A stretch of DNA of 64,000 bases from Hyphomicrobium sp. GTDB lineage: Bacteria; Pseudomonadota; Alphaproteobacteria; Rhizobiales; Hyphomicrobiaceae. This document shows positions 1-8,415 of this stretch, piece by piece. Within the stretch, counting starts at the first letter, position 1. Every line of letters begins with the position of its first letter. Below the pieces are notes generated by a model. The model searched no databases, was not told where the DNA came from, and was given only the letters and a program-made list of their open reading frames with translations. The stretch lies in the NCBI GenBank assembly GCA_030148425.1, contig JASBTM010000003.1, positions 372,001 through 436,000 on the forward strand. The letters are read 5' to 3'. The translations under genes and the position numbers were made by a program.

Positions 1-57
1 GGGCGCGGCCTCTCACATAATGTGCGCACCGTTCGCTTTAACGGAAAACCGGAAACG

Positions 58-153
58 ATGATGCCGAAAACCCTTCCTTTTGCCGCGACGCTCGCTTGGC
101 TGAGCGTGATCGCCGTCGCGGGTTTCGTCGCCGGCCTCACGATCCTGGTCTAG
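58..153 (+). CDS. Small single-helix membrane peptide, unknown function (possibly the tail of a longer gene)
   Basis: A 31-residue reading frame beginning with two consecutive ATG codons and encoding one hydrophobic helix (residues about 7-30) precedes cysT by 14 bases. The same frame is open back to base 1, so it could be the 3' end of a longer gene. A second frame is also open from base 2 and stops with TGA at 59-61, giving an ATGA overlap with the ATG at 58, as in translationally coupled genes. I cannot tell which reading is right and I recognise no family. Its place before cysT is where a sulfate-binding protein gene often lies, but the sequence does not look like one. Confidence 0.3.
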   Translation: MMPKTLPFAATLAWLSVIAVAGFVAGLTILV

Positions 154-167
154 GAAGCGAAAGAGAT

Positions 168-1004
168 ATGGCACGCAACATCAACAAGAGAGTGCTTCCT
201 GGCTTCGGGCTATCACTCGGGTTCACGCTCGTTTACCTGTCGCTGATTGTCCTTATTCCCTTGTCGGCGGTCTTCTTCAAGACGGCTGGGATGACGCCCG
301 CGGAATTCTGGGCGGCCGTCGCATCTCCGCGCGTAGTGGCTTCCTATAAGCTCACATTCGGAGCTTCGCTGCTGGCGGCACTGATCAACGCGGTCTTCGG
401 ATTGCTGCTCGCATGGGGACTGACGCGCTACACTTTTCCCGGGCGCAAGATCGTCGACGCTCTGATCGATCTACCGTTCGCTTTGCCGACGGCGGTTGCT
501 GGCATCGCGCTCACCGCCATCTACGCCAAGAATGGCTGGATCGGCGGTCTGCTGGAGCCTTATGGAATCCAAATCGCGTTCGGTCCGCCGGGCGTTCTCG
601 TCGCGCTAACGTTCATTGGTTTGCCGTTCGTCGTCCGAACCGTTCAGCCGGTGCTTGAAGATCTCGAAACGGAGTTCGAGGAAGCGGCTGCGAGCCTCGG
701 GGCGACGCGCTGGCAGGCGTTTCAACGCGTGGTGTTTCCGGCGCTCTTCCCCGCGCTTCTGACCGGCTTCGCATTGGCCTTCGCGCGGGCAGTCGGCGAA
801 TATGGTTCGGTGATCTTCATCGCAGGAAACATTCCGATGGTGTCGGAGATCACGCCGCTGATCATCATCACCAAGCTCGAACAGTTCGACTATCGCGGCG
901 CTACCGCCGTTGCGTCCGTCATGCTGGTGATCTCGTTCGTGCTGCTGTTGATCGTCAACGGATTGCAAGCATGGACCGCACGGCGGACCGGGAGGACTGT
1001 CTGA
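168..1004 (+). CDS. cysT: Sulfate/thiosulfate ABC transporter permease CysT (CysU)
   Basis: Inner-membrane permease of the sulfate/thiosulfate importer, pairing with CysW and CysA. The 278-residue product matches the family length (about 277). It has about six membrane segments and the EAA loop typical of binding-protein-dependent permeases (EEAAASLGATRWQAF, residues about 173-187), which contacts the ATPase. The ATG at 168 follows a purine-rich GAAGCGAAAGAG stretch; an upstream TTG at 96 would add 24 arginine-rich residues unlike the family. The stop codon overlaps the cysW start (TGATG), so the two are translationally coupled. No substrate-binding protein gene is visible; it may lie upstream of the window. 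Confidence 0.93.
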   Translation: MARNINKRVLPGFGLSLGFTLVYLSLIVLIPLSAVFFKTAGMTPAEFWAAVASPRVVASYKLTFGASLLAALINAVFGLLLAWGLTRYTFPGRKIVDALIDLPFALPTAVAGIALTAIYAKNGWIGGLLEPYGIQIAFGPPGVLVALTFIGLPFVVRTVQPVLEDLETEFEEAAASLGATRWQAFQRVVFPALFPALLTGFALAFARAVGEYGSVIFIAGNIPMVSEITPLIIITKLEQFDYRGATAVASVMLVISFVLLLIVNGLQAWTARRTGRTV

Positions 1005-1897
1005 TGGCTGGTGTTGCCGCCTCGTTCGACGCTCGTAGTAGTACGGCTGGAAAGTTCGAAGCCAATCCCGCGACGCGCGACTCCCCGTGGGTGAAGTTCG
1101 TCGTTATCGGGTTAGGGTTGACGTATTTTGCCGTCTTCCTGCTGCTGCCGCTCATTGCCGTTTTTACGGAAGCTTTCCGGAAAGGCGCTGAAACCTATTT
1201 CCAGGCGCTCGTCGAGCCTGACGCACTGTCGGCGATACGGCTAACTCTGTTGGCCGCGGCGTTGTCCGTGCCGCTCAATCTCGTGTTCGGAGTGGCCGCC
1301 GCATGGGCGATCGCGAAATTTCAGTTCCCCGGTAAAAATCTGCTGATCACATTCATCGATCTGCCGTTCTCGGTTTCGCCGGTCGTGGCCGGATTGATCT
1401 ATGTGCTTGTTTTCGGCCTGCAGGGCTGGTTCGGGCCGTGGCTGCACGAGCATGATATCAAGATCATCTTTGCCGTGCCCGGCATCGTTCTGGCGACGAT
1501 CTTCGTGACATTCCCATTCATCGCGCGGGAACTCATTCCGCTGATGCAGGCCCAAGGCCGCGATGAAGAGGAAGCGGCGATTTCGCTCGGAGCGTCCGGC
1601 CTGCAGACGTTCTGGCGCGTGACGATCCCCAACGTCAAATGGGCGCTGCTCTATGGCGTTATCCTGTGCAATGCACGTGCGATGGGCGAGTTTGGCGCAG
1701 TGTCAGTCGTCTCCGGACATATCCGCGGCGAGACCAACACGATGCCGTTGCACGTCGAAATTCTCTACAACGAGTATCAATTTGCCGCTGCGTTCGCAGT
1801 CGCATCGCTGCTGGCGCTTCTCGCGCTCGTCACGCTGCTTCTGAAAACCTATGTCGAGTGGCGCGCACGGCATTCTGCATCCGAGGAGCACGCCTGA
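1004..1897 (+). CDS. cysW: Sulfate/thiosulfate ABC transporter permease CysW
   Basis: Second permease subunit of the sulfate/thiosulfate importer, 297 residues, close to the usual 280-290. A hydrophilic N-terminal tail of about 30 residues is followed by about six membrane helices and the EAA motif ([16 protein letters not shown]). The segment [19 protein letters not shown] near the C-terminus is characteristic of CysW. The start is the ATG at 1004 inside the cysT stop; an in-frame ATG at 971 lies within cysT and is less likely. The stop overlaps the cysA start by one base (TGATG), so cysT-cysW-cysA form a tight operon. It acts in the inner membrane in assimilatory sulfur uptake. Confidence 0.94.
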   Translation: MAGVAASFDARSSTAGKFEANPATRDSPWVKFVVIGLGLTYFAVFLLLPLIAVFTEAFRKGAETYFQALVEPDALSAIRLTLLAAALSVPLNLVFGVAAAWAIAKFQFPGKNLLITFIDLPFSVSPVVAGLIYVLVFGLQGWFGPWLHEHDIKIIFAVPGIVLATIFVTFPFIARELIPLMQAQGRDEEEAAISLGASGLQTFWRVTIPNVKWALLYGVILCNARAMGEFGAVSVVSGHIRGETNTMPLHVEILYNEYQFAAAFAVASLLALLALVTLLLKTYVEWRARHSASEEHA

Positions 1898-2991
1898 TGA
1901 GCATCGAAGTTCAGCACATCAACAAGACTTTCGGGACCTTCAAGGCGCTCAACGATGTCTCGCTTAATTTTCCTGACGGCGAGCTTGTCGCGCTGCTCGG
2001 GCCGTCGGGATGCGGAAAAACGACGCTTCTGCGCGTTATCGCAGGTCTCGAATATGCCGATAGCGGCCGCATTCTGCTCGACGGTATCGATGCGACGGAT
2101 AAGGATGTCCGCCAGCGGCGTGTCGGGTTTGTCTTTCAGCACTACGCGCTCTTCCGGCATATGACCGTGTTCGAGAACATCGCGTTCGGCTTGCGTGTTC
2201 GGCCGCGCGGCGAGCGACCGAGCGAGAAGGAAATTCGCGCTAAGGTCACGCGGCTTCTCGATCTTGTTCAGCTTGGATGGGTCGCCAATCGCTTTCCGTC
2301 GCAGCTTTCCGGCGGTCAGCGCCAGCGCATCGCGTTGGCGCGCGCTCTCGCCGTCGAGCCGCGCGTGCTGTTGCTCGACGAGCCGTTCGGCGCGCTCGAT
2401 GCGAAAGTCCGAAAAGAACTCCGGCGCTGGCTGCGCACGCTGCACGACGAGCTGCACATCTCGTCGATTTTTGTCACCCACGATCAGGAGGAGGCTCTCG
2501 AAGTTTCCGACAGAATTGTGCTGGTGAACAAAGGACGGATCGAGCAGATTGGTTCGCCGAGGGAGATCTATGACCGGCCAGCGACGTCGTTCGCTTACAG
2601 CTTCATCGGTGCAGTGAACGAATTTCGCGGTCATGTCGAAGGCGGTTACGTCCGTGTCGGCGACGAGAAGCTGCATTTCGATGGGCGGGACTTCAAAGAC
2701 GGTCAGCAGGTCATCGCCTTCAGCCGGCCGCACGACACCGAAATTGTGTCGGACGATCAGTCCGAGGATGGTGTGTCCGCCCGTATTAACCGCATTCTCG
2801 GCAGCGGTTCTGTTGCGCGTGTCGAGCTTGTCGCCAATGGAGACGCGCGCGAGGGCCGAAAAGACTTCTTCGAGGTAGAAATTCCGGGCGCGGAACTGCA
2901 AACGCTTGGGCTTTCCACCGGACAGCGTGTTAAACTCAGAGGACGCAGGTTGAGCGTCTTTTCAGATCAGAACGGTAATCAGACGTCGTGA
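1897..2991 (+). CDS. cysA: Sulfate/thiosulfate import ATPase CysA
   Basis: ATP-binding subunit that powers the CysTW importer, 364 residues. It shows Walker A (GPSGCGKTT), the Q-loop (VFQHYALF), the ABC signature ([15 protein letters not shown]), Walker B ([12 protein letters not shown]) and the H-loop (THDQEEAL). A C-terminal regulatory domain of about 120 residues follows, as in CysA/MalK-type ATPases. The [13 protein letters not shown] start at 1897 matches the family N-terminus. The last codons overlap the GTG start of the following regulator gene, placing regulator and transporter in one transcript. Confidence 0.95.
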   Translation: MSIEVQHINKTFGTFKALNDVSLNFPDGELVALLGPSGCGKTTLLRVIAGLEYADSGRILLDGIDATDKDVRQRRVGFVFQHYALFRHMTVFENIAFGLRVRPRGERPSEKEIRAKVTRLLDLVQLGWVANRFPSQLSGGQRQRIALARALAVEPRVLLLDEPFGALDAKVRKELRRWLRTLHDELHISSIFVTHDQEEALEVSDRIVLVNKGRIEQIGSPREIYDRPATSFAYSFIGAVNEFRGHVEGGYVRVGDEKLHFDGRDFKDGQQVIAFSRPHDTEIVSDDQSEDGVSARINRILGSGSVARVELVANGDAREGRKDFFEVEIPGAELQTLGLSTGQRVKLRGRRLSVFSDQNGNQTS

Positions 2992-3926
2992 ATTTTCAAC
3001 AACTCCGCATTATTCGGGAAACGCTTCGCCGCAATTTCAATCTGACCGAGGTTGCGAATGCGCTCTATACGTCGCAGTCTGGTGTTTCGAAGCACATCAA
3101 GGATCTCGAGGACGAGCTTGGCGTCGAACTTTTCGTCCGCCGGGGAAAGCGCCTGCTTGGGCTGACCGAGCCCGGCAAGGAGCTGGCGCTGATCGTCGAT
3201 CGCATTTTGCTCGACACCGCGAACATCAAACGCCTTGCCGATCAATTCGCCAAGTCGGACCGGGGCGAGATCACCATAGCGACCACGCACACACAGGCTC
3301 GCTACGCTCTTCCGGCTCCGATCTCCGCATTCCGGAAGGAATATCCCAACGTCCATCTCGTTCTGCTGCAAGGGACGCCGAAAGAAATCGCGTCGATGCT
3401 GAACGATGGGACGGCGGACATCGGTATCGCGACGGAATCTCTCGAGGATACGCCCGAGCACGTTTCATTCCCGTTCTATTCGTGGCATCACGGCGTCATC
3501 GTGCCGAAGGGGCATCCTCTCGATGACGGTCAACCGCTGACGCTCGAACGCATCGCCGAGTGGCCCATCATTACCTATCATGAGGGCTTCACGGGGCGTC
3601 CGGCTATCGATGCGGCATTCACTTCCGCGAACTTGACGCCTGACATCGTGATGGTCGCGCTCGATGCTGACGTCATCAAGACCTACGTCGAGATCGGGCT
3701 CGGCATCGGCATCGTCGCGTCGATGGCGTACGAAGCCAGCCGCGACACCGGGTTGACGCTGCTCGATACGACGCATCTCTTTCCAAAGTCGACATCGCGC
3801 ATTGCGCTGAGGCGCGGGCGTTTTCTGCGCGGCTTTGCCTATCGCTTCCTCGAGCTCTGCTCGCCGGAGTTGACGGAAAAGGTCGTCAAGGCCGGAACAG
3901 CGGCGCCTGCCGAGGCGAATGCGTAA
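2988..3926 (+). CDS. cysB: LysR-type regulator of the CysB/Cbl group
   Basis: Transcriptional activator of sulfur assimilation genes, probably responding to acetylserine or sulfate status as in CysB/Cbl. The 312-residue protein has an N-terminal winged helix-turn-helix (residues 1-60, including the [18 protein letters not shown] recognition region) and a periplasmic-binding-protein-like effector domain. The N-terminus [20 protein letters not shown] is typical of CysB. The GTG start at 2988 overlaps the cysA stop. Co-transcription with cysTWA fits local autoregulation of sulfate uptake. Whether it is CysB or the paralogue Cbl cannot be settled from sequence alone. It converges with the next minus-strand gene with a 14-base gap. 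Confidence 0.88.
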   Translation: MNFQQLRIIRETLRRNFNLTEVANALYTSQSGVSKHIKDLEDELGVELFVRRGKRLLGLTEPGKELALIVDRILLDTANIKRLADQFAKSDRGEITIATTHTQARYALPAPISAFRKEYPNVHLVLLQGTPKEIASMLNDGTADIGIATESLEDTPEHVSFPFYSWHHGVIVPKGHPLDDGQPLTLERIAEWPIITYHEGFTGRPAIDAAFTSANLTPDIVMVALDADVIKTYVEIGLGIGIVASMAYEASRDTGLTLLDTTHLFPKSTSRIALRRGRFLRGFAYRFLELCSPELTEKVVKAGTAAPAEANA

Positions 3927-3940
3927 GCGGGCGTAACCGG

Positions 3941-4729
3941 TCAATCGACGGAACGTTTCAGCGCGCGAAACCACGCGAGACTTTCGAGCGTCGACTTCTG
4001 CGGGCGGTATTCGCAGCCGACCCAACCGGTGTAGCCTACGCGGTCGAGGTGGTCGAAAATAAAGGAATAGTTGATCTCGCCCGTTCCTGGTTCATGACGG
4101 CCAGGCGTGTCTGCGATCTGCACGTGCCCGATGTTTTTCAGGTGTTTGTCGATGGTTGGCGCGAGATCGCCTTCCATGATCTGCATATGATAGACGTCGT
4201 ACTGGAGGCGGAGATTTTCGGCTTCCACACTCTCAATGATGTCTGCTGCCTTCGCCGTCGTATCCAGGAAGTATCCGGGAACGTCGCGGGTATTGATTGC
4301 CTCGATCAGAAGCGTGATGCCTTCGCTTTCCAGAACGCTCGCAGCGTAGCGTAGATTTTCAACGTAGGTCTTTCGCATCGCGCGAATATCGCCGCCCACC
4401 GGCGCGACGCCCGCAAGGCAATGAAGTTGCGTGCAACCGAGCGCGGTCGCGTACTTCAGAGCGCGCGTGACGCTGTCGCGGAATTCGCTCACGAGGTTGG
4501 GATAGATCGAGAGGCCGCGTTCGCCTGCCGCCCAATTACCGGCCGGAAGATTGAAGAGCGCCAAGTGCAGGCCGTTGGCCTTGAGGCGAGCGGCGATATC
4601 CTCGGCGTCGAAGTCGTAAGGGAACATAAATTCCACCGCGTCGAATCCCGCGGCAGCGGCGGCCTCGAAACGGTCGAGAAACGGCAATTCATTGAAGAGC
4701 AGCGAGAGATTGGCTGCGAATTTCGGCAT
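3941..4729 (-). CDS. hyi: Hydroxypyruvate isomerase family TIM-barrel protein
   Basis: A 262-residue sugar-isomerase-like TIM barrel (xylose isomerase-type AP-endonuclease 2 fold). Family motifs include MPKFAANLSLLF at the start, the IEAINTRDVPGYFL segment with the metal-binding Glu, LQYDVYHMQIMEGDL, and the C-terminal GEINY and GCEYRPQ segments. Hyi interconverts hydroxypyruvate and tartronate semialdehyde in glyoxylate metabolism; related 2-oxo-tetronate isomerases look similar, so the substrate is uncertain. It lies 19 bases downstream of lipA on the same strand and is probably co-transcribed. Confidence 0.82.
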   Translation of the reverse strand: MPKFAANLSLLFNELPFLDRFEAAAAAGFDAVEFMFPYDFDAEDIAARLKANGLHLALFNLPAGNWAAGERGLSIYPNLVSEFRDSVTRALKYATALGCTQLHCLAGVAPVGGDIRAMRKTYVENLRYAASVLESEGITLLIEAINTRDVPGYFLDTTAKAADIIESVEAENLRLQYDVYHMQIMEGDLAPTIDKHLKNIGHVQIADTPGRHEPGTGEINYSFIFDHLDRVGYTGWVGCEYRPQKSTLESLAWFRALKRSVD

Positions 4730-4748
4730 CGGCTTCTCTGTCGGCGAG

Positions 4749-5690
4749 TTAAGGCGAGAGGCGCTCGAGGTATGCGGCCTTGAGGCGGCGGAAATCGTCG
4801 CCCGCGTGGAACGACGAGCGGGTCAGTGGAGAAGCAGCGACAAGCAGAAAACCTTTGGCCCGTCCGGCCTGCTCCATGCCGTCGAACTCTTCCGGTGGGA
4901 CGTAGCGCTTCACTTCGGCATGTTTCCGGGTCGGCTGCAGATATTGGCCGATCGTCAGGAAGTCGACGCCGGCGGAGCGGAGGTCGTCCATCACTTGCAG
5001 GACTTCCTCGCGCGTTTCGCCGAGGCCCAGCATCATTCCGGATTTCGTGAAAATGCTCGCATCGATTTCCTTCGCGCGCTGCAGCAGTCGCAGCGAATGG
5101 AAATAGCGCGCGCCGGGTCGGATTTTTAAATACAACCCAGGCACGGTTTCGAGATTGTGATTGAAGACGTCCGGTCGTGCTTCGATCACGGTTTCAAGCG
5201 CGCCGTCCTTGCGGAGAAAGTCCGGAGTAAGGACCTCGATTGTCGTTTGCGGCGAGGCCGCGCGGATCGCCCGGATCGTTGCAGCGAAGTGCGCGGCTCC
5301 GCCGTCGTCCAGATCGTCGCGGTCGACGGACGTTACGACGATATGTTCGAGCGCGAGTTTGGCGACGGCGTTGCCGACGCGGTTCGGCTCGTCAGGATCG
5401 AGGGCGGACGGAAGACCCGTAGCGACGTTGCAGAATGCGCAGGCTCTCGTGCATACGCCGCCCATGATCATCATCGTCGCGTGCCGCTTCTGCCAGCAGT
5501 CGCCGATGTTTGGGCAGGCGGCTTCCTCGCAGACCGTGTGCAGGCGCTGATCGCGGACGATGGCGCGCGTTTCGTCGTAGCCTGGAGATCCAGGAGCGCG
5601 AACGCGCAGCCAGTTTGGTTTCGGCAGCGACGGCGTTTCGGCGCGCGCCGCCTTTTCCGGATGGCGGGGACGCGGCGTCGAGCCGACCAT
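4749..5690 (-). CDS. lipA: Lipoyl synthase (radical SAM)
   Basis: Inserts two sulfur atoms into protein-bound octanoyl groups to make lipoyl cofactors for 2-oxoacid dehydrogenases and the glycine cleavage system. Both [4Fe-4S] sites are visible: the LipA-specific [13 protein letters not shown] cysteines and the radical-[11 protein letters not shown] motif. The C-terminal RSSFHAG, whose Ser ligates the auxiliary cluster, is present. I prefer the ATG at 5690 ([17 protein letters not shown]), which matches alphaproteobacterial LipA N-termini and gives 313 residues; an ATG at 5717 and a TTG at 5741 are in-frame alternatives. No lipB lies beside it. hyi follows on the same strand. Confidence 0.95.
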   Translation of the reverse strand: MVGSTPRPRHPEKAARAETPSLPKPNWLRVRAPGSPGYDETRAIVRDQRLHTVCEEAACPNIGDCWQKRHATMMIMGGVCTRACAFCNVATGLPSALDPDEPNRVGNAVAKLALEHIVVTSVDRDDLDDGGAAHFAATIRAIRAASPQTTIEVLTPDFLRKDGALETVIEARPDVFNHNLETVPGLYLKIRPGARYFHSLRLLQRAKEIDASIFTKSGMMLGLGETREEVLQVMDDLRSAGVDFLTIGQYLQPTRKHAEVKRYVPPEEFDGMEQAGRAKGFLLVAASPLTRSSFHAGDDFRRLKAAYLERLSP

Positions 5691-5810
5691 ATCGAGCAGG
5701 GTTGCCAATGTCGCCATCAGGCTGAGAGAGACCTGGGCCAAGCATACTCGCGGCGATCACGGGAATGCAACACGGCGCAATTGCGCGTCTGATGGGCGCG
5801 GAAAGAGGGC

Positions 5811-5848
5811 AAAACAAACGAAAAGGGCGGCCATATGCTGGCCGCCCT
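5811..5848 (-). terminator. Rho-independent terminator of the L,D-transpeptidase gene
   Basis: A perfect 9-base-pair stem (AGGGCGGCC / GGCCGCCCT, loop of 7 bases at 5833-5839) lies 27 bases past the stop of the minus-strand gene. Read on that strand it is followed by a T-rich run (TTTTCGTTTGTTTT). Confidence 0.75.
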
Positions 5849-5874
5849 CGAATTTCGCTCAGTTTCGCGCCGGT

Positions 5875-7116
5875 CTATTGAACCTGCACGGACGCCTTCT
5901 GGACGTGGGCGATCTCGGCGTCGGAGGCCGACGCATGGGTGGCGGCCGGTGTAGCGTCCGATTCGCTCGTGTGCGCCGCCGGGGACGGCTTCACAGGATC
6001 CGGCACAGCCATCATCGCCGGGCTGAGTTCCGGATCGGACGGCGAGTGCGAAGATGCGGACTCTGCCGGCTTCGTCTTGGCAGGAGCCGTAGCGCTGACC
6101 TTCTTCTTCGGCGCGGCCGGCTCGTTCCAATACTCGTTGGAGTTCGCGCTCGCCTCACGGGTCTTCTTGGACGCCTTCTTTTCAGTTTCGTCAGCGACCT
6201 TCTTGTCGGTCGGCTTGGCGGCGAGATCGCTATCGTCCTTGGTGGCATCCTGGAATGCCTGATCCTGCGATGCTGCTGCCGGATCAGAAACCGACTGCTT
6301 CTTCGGCTGATCCCAGAAGAAGAGGCTTTCCAGCCCGCCGCCGTTCGATGAGCTTGCAACCGTGCGTGCGGACTGAGCCCGGCCCGAGCCATAGGCGCTA
6401 TATGAATAGTTCGACGAGCTCGATGCCGATGCGCTGGCCGTTGCCGGAGACTGCGATGCTGTTGCCGCAGCCTTCGGGTTCGAGTCTTTATCGGTATAGC
6501 GCTGCAGGTTGCCGCCGTCCGAAATGGTCTGCGTCTTGAACTGCTGCCACGTCACCGTGACGCGCGTTCCGACGGGGATCCGCGGATAGAGGTCGAGCAC
6601 GTCCTCGTTGGTCATGCGGATGCAGCCGTGCGAAACGGCCTGACCGATGGTCCAAGGCGCGTCGGTGCCGTGAATACGGTAGGCGCTCGAGCCAAGATAC
6701 ATGGCGCGAATGCCGAGCGGATTCATCGGATGGCCGCCGGGCACCCAGCGGGGGAGGCGCGGATTGTTGCGGACCATGTCGGGGGTCGGCGTCCACGGCG
6801 GGTTGACCCGCTTCATCGTCACGCTTGTGACGCCCTGCCAGCGGGCCTCGCCCGTCGGAATCGCGACCGGATAGGTCAATGCAACACCGGGCTTCATGAT
6901 CCAATAGAGGCGGCGATCGGAGAACGAGACGATGATCTGACCTGGCTTATATTGCGTGTCGAACGACACGACACTGCGGCCGCCGCCGTATTCTGGGCTG
7001 CCACCCCAGAGGAAATCAACGAGGTCTTCGGCTTTGGCCGAAGCCGCGGACATCAGACCGCCAGCCGTGACGAGGGCTGCAAGGGCTAATCCGCTGAGGC
7101 GACGTGGCAGGCTCAT
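5875..7116 (-). CDS. Secreted L,D-transpeptidase (YkuD/ErfK family) with a long disordered tail
   Basis: Periplasmic enzyme expected to make 3-3 peptidoglycan cross-links or attach proteins to peptidoglycan. Starting at the ATG at 7116 (preceded by GGAG), the 413-residue product has a signal peptide (residues 1-30, ending near AASAKAED), then a YkuD domain at residues about 55-205 with the catalytic motif HGTDAPWTIG...SHGCIRM containing the active-site His and Cys. The last 200 residues are low-complexity, rich in Ala, Ser, Lys and Pro, and probably disordered. An ATG at 7152 would put 12 residues ahead of the signal peptide and is less likely. Confidence 0.9.
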   Translation of the reverse strand: MSLPRRLSGLALAALVTAGGLMSAASAKAEDLVDFLWGGSPEYGGGRSVVSFDTQYKPGQIIVSFSDRRLYWIMKPGVALTYPVAIPTGEARWQGVTSVTMKRVNPPWTPTPDMVRNNPRLPRWVPGGHPMNPLGIRAMYLGSSAYRIHGTDAPWTIGQAVSHGCIRMTNEDVLDLYPRIPVGTRVTVTWQQFKTQTISDGGNLQRYTDKDSNPKAAATASQSPATASASASSSSNYSYSAYGSGRAQSARTVASSSNGGGLESLFFWDQPKKQSVSDPAAASQDQAFQDATKDDSDLAAKPTDKKVADETEKKASKKTREASANSNEYWNEPAAPKKKVSATAPAKTKPAESASSHSPSDPELSPAMMAVPDPVKPSPAAHTSESDATPAATHASASDAEIAHVQKASVQVQ

Positions 7117-7458
7117 CGGGGGATGCTCCAGTTTTTCGTAAACAATAATCAATTAAGCGCAGAATGGGGTGCATCCTGAGCTGCGAATTATGAAGAGCCG
7201 GTATAATTCAGCTCCGCTACCCCCGGCAGAGCAGGGAAGTCACACTTCAGGAGTGATTGTGCTCGGGTCGCTGACTTTCCAGGGGTTTTCGAAATTTTCG
7301 CCCCTCCTGTTGCGGTTCGATGACGGTGGATGGCGATGTTCGTTCTTTGTCTGATCCACCTTGACGATGCGTTCTCCTGTATCTAGAACAAATAAGGAAC
7401 ATTATTTGATTTTCGAGCAGCCGAGCCAAAAGCGGCAGCTATTAACCACGAGGTCATT
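7117..7458. other. Intergenic region between divergent genes
   Basis: This 342-base AT-richer stretch separates the minus-strand L,D-transpeptidase from the plus-strand SOS cassette. It contains the LexA-type site listed separately and must hold both promoters. I see no convincing coding frame or structured RNA in it. Confidence 0.6.
7386..7400. promoter_or_regulatory. LexA box (alphaproteobacterial direct-repeat type)
   Basis: The bases GAAC-AAATAAG-GAAC form an exact GAAC-N7-GAAC direct repeat, the reverse complement of the GTTC-N7-GTTC operator described for LexA in alphaproteobacteria such as Rhodobacter and Rhizobium. It ends 58 bases before the imuA start, the right place for a repressor of the imuA-imuB-dnaE2 cassette, a well-known SOS regulon member. 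Confidence 0.8.
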
Positions 7459-8415
7459 TTGGGTGAAAAACACCTATCTGCCGAGTTGGGGAAGCCTCCG
7501 GGAAACGTGCGGGAAGCCGTTATTGAGGGGCTACGCTCGCGCATCCTGAGCCTTGAGCGGCATGCCCCGCGGCGGGGCGCGTGGGCGTCGGCGGCTCAAA
7601 TACCCGAAAGCGCGGCGCCGTCCGCTGCTTCACAGCGGGGGCGCCAGGAGCTTGGCTGGAAGCTCGGCTGTCCGGCCGTGGATGCGCTTTTGCCCGCCGG
7701 GTTCGAGGCTGGCGCCCTGCACGAGATCAAGGGCGCGCCTTCAACCAAGGAAGGCGCTTCGGCTGCCGACTGGATGAGCGGGATCGGCTTTGCCGTTCGA
7801 CTCGCCATCCGCCGGATCGATGCCCTGGCCGGGCAAGAAAGGAAAGCGAGGGGAGAGCGGCCTTGGCTGCTGTGGTGCTGGCCTCGCTCTCTTTCGGCCG
7901 AGTTCGGTGTGCCGTCGGCGGCGGGGCTTCTCGGCTTGGGGCTCGATCCATCGCGTCTCCTCATCGTCGAGACGGGACGCGCGAGCGAGGCGCTGAACGC
8001 CATTGAGGAGAGCCTCAGGGCGCAAAGCCTGGCGGTCGTGATCGGCGTCCTCGACGAAGCCGATCTCACCCCGGCACGCCGCCTGAGCCTTGCGGCGGGA
8101 GAGACGGCTACGCCCTGTCTTCTCGTCACGCATCCGGCTTCCGAGCCTGCTGCTGCCACGGCAACGCGCTGGCGCGTCAAACGTCAGCCGACGGGGCCGC
8201 ATGTCTTCGATCCGCGGGCGCCGGGCGCTTCGCGGTTCTCGATCGCGCTTGAACGTTGCAAGGCGCGTCCCGAAAGCGCTGCGCAACCTGCCGTGCTTGT
8301 GGAGTGGAGTGATGAAACGCGTCGTTTCGATCTGGCTTCCGTCGTGGCCGATCTTCCGGCTGAAACGCGCAGAGTCGGCGGCGGTGCCATCCCGGCAGCC
8401 GTTCGCCCTCATTGA
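7459..8415 (+). CDS. imuA: SOS mutagenesis accessory protein ImuA (SulA/RecA-like)
   Basis: First gene of the damage-inducible mutagenesis cassette that works with ImuB and DnaE2 in translesion synthesis. The 318-residue protein resembles the RecA-like core of ImuA: GALHEIKG and the PWLLWCWPR, LLIVETGRASEAL and CLLVTHPA segments, but the Walker A motif is not conserved. The start is TTG at 7459, with AGG about 8 bases upstream. Its 3' end overlaps imuB by 104 bases in another frame, an unusually long overlap. The gene follows a LexA box. Confidence 0.87.
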   Translation: MGEKHLSAELGKPPGNVREAVIEGLRSRILSLERHAPRRGAWASAAQIPESAAPSAASQRGRQELGWKLGCPAVDALLPAGFEAGALHEIKGAPSTKEGASAADWMSGIGFAVRLAIRRIDALAGQERKARGERPWLLWCWPRSLSAEFGVPSAAGLLGLGLDPSRLLIVETGRASEALNAIEESLRAQSLAVVIGVLDEADLTPARRLSLAAGETATPCLLVTHPASEPAAATATRWRVKRQPTGPHVFDPRAPGASRFSIALERCKARPESAAQPAVLVEWSDETRRFDLASVVADLPAETRRVGGGAIPAAVRPH

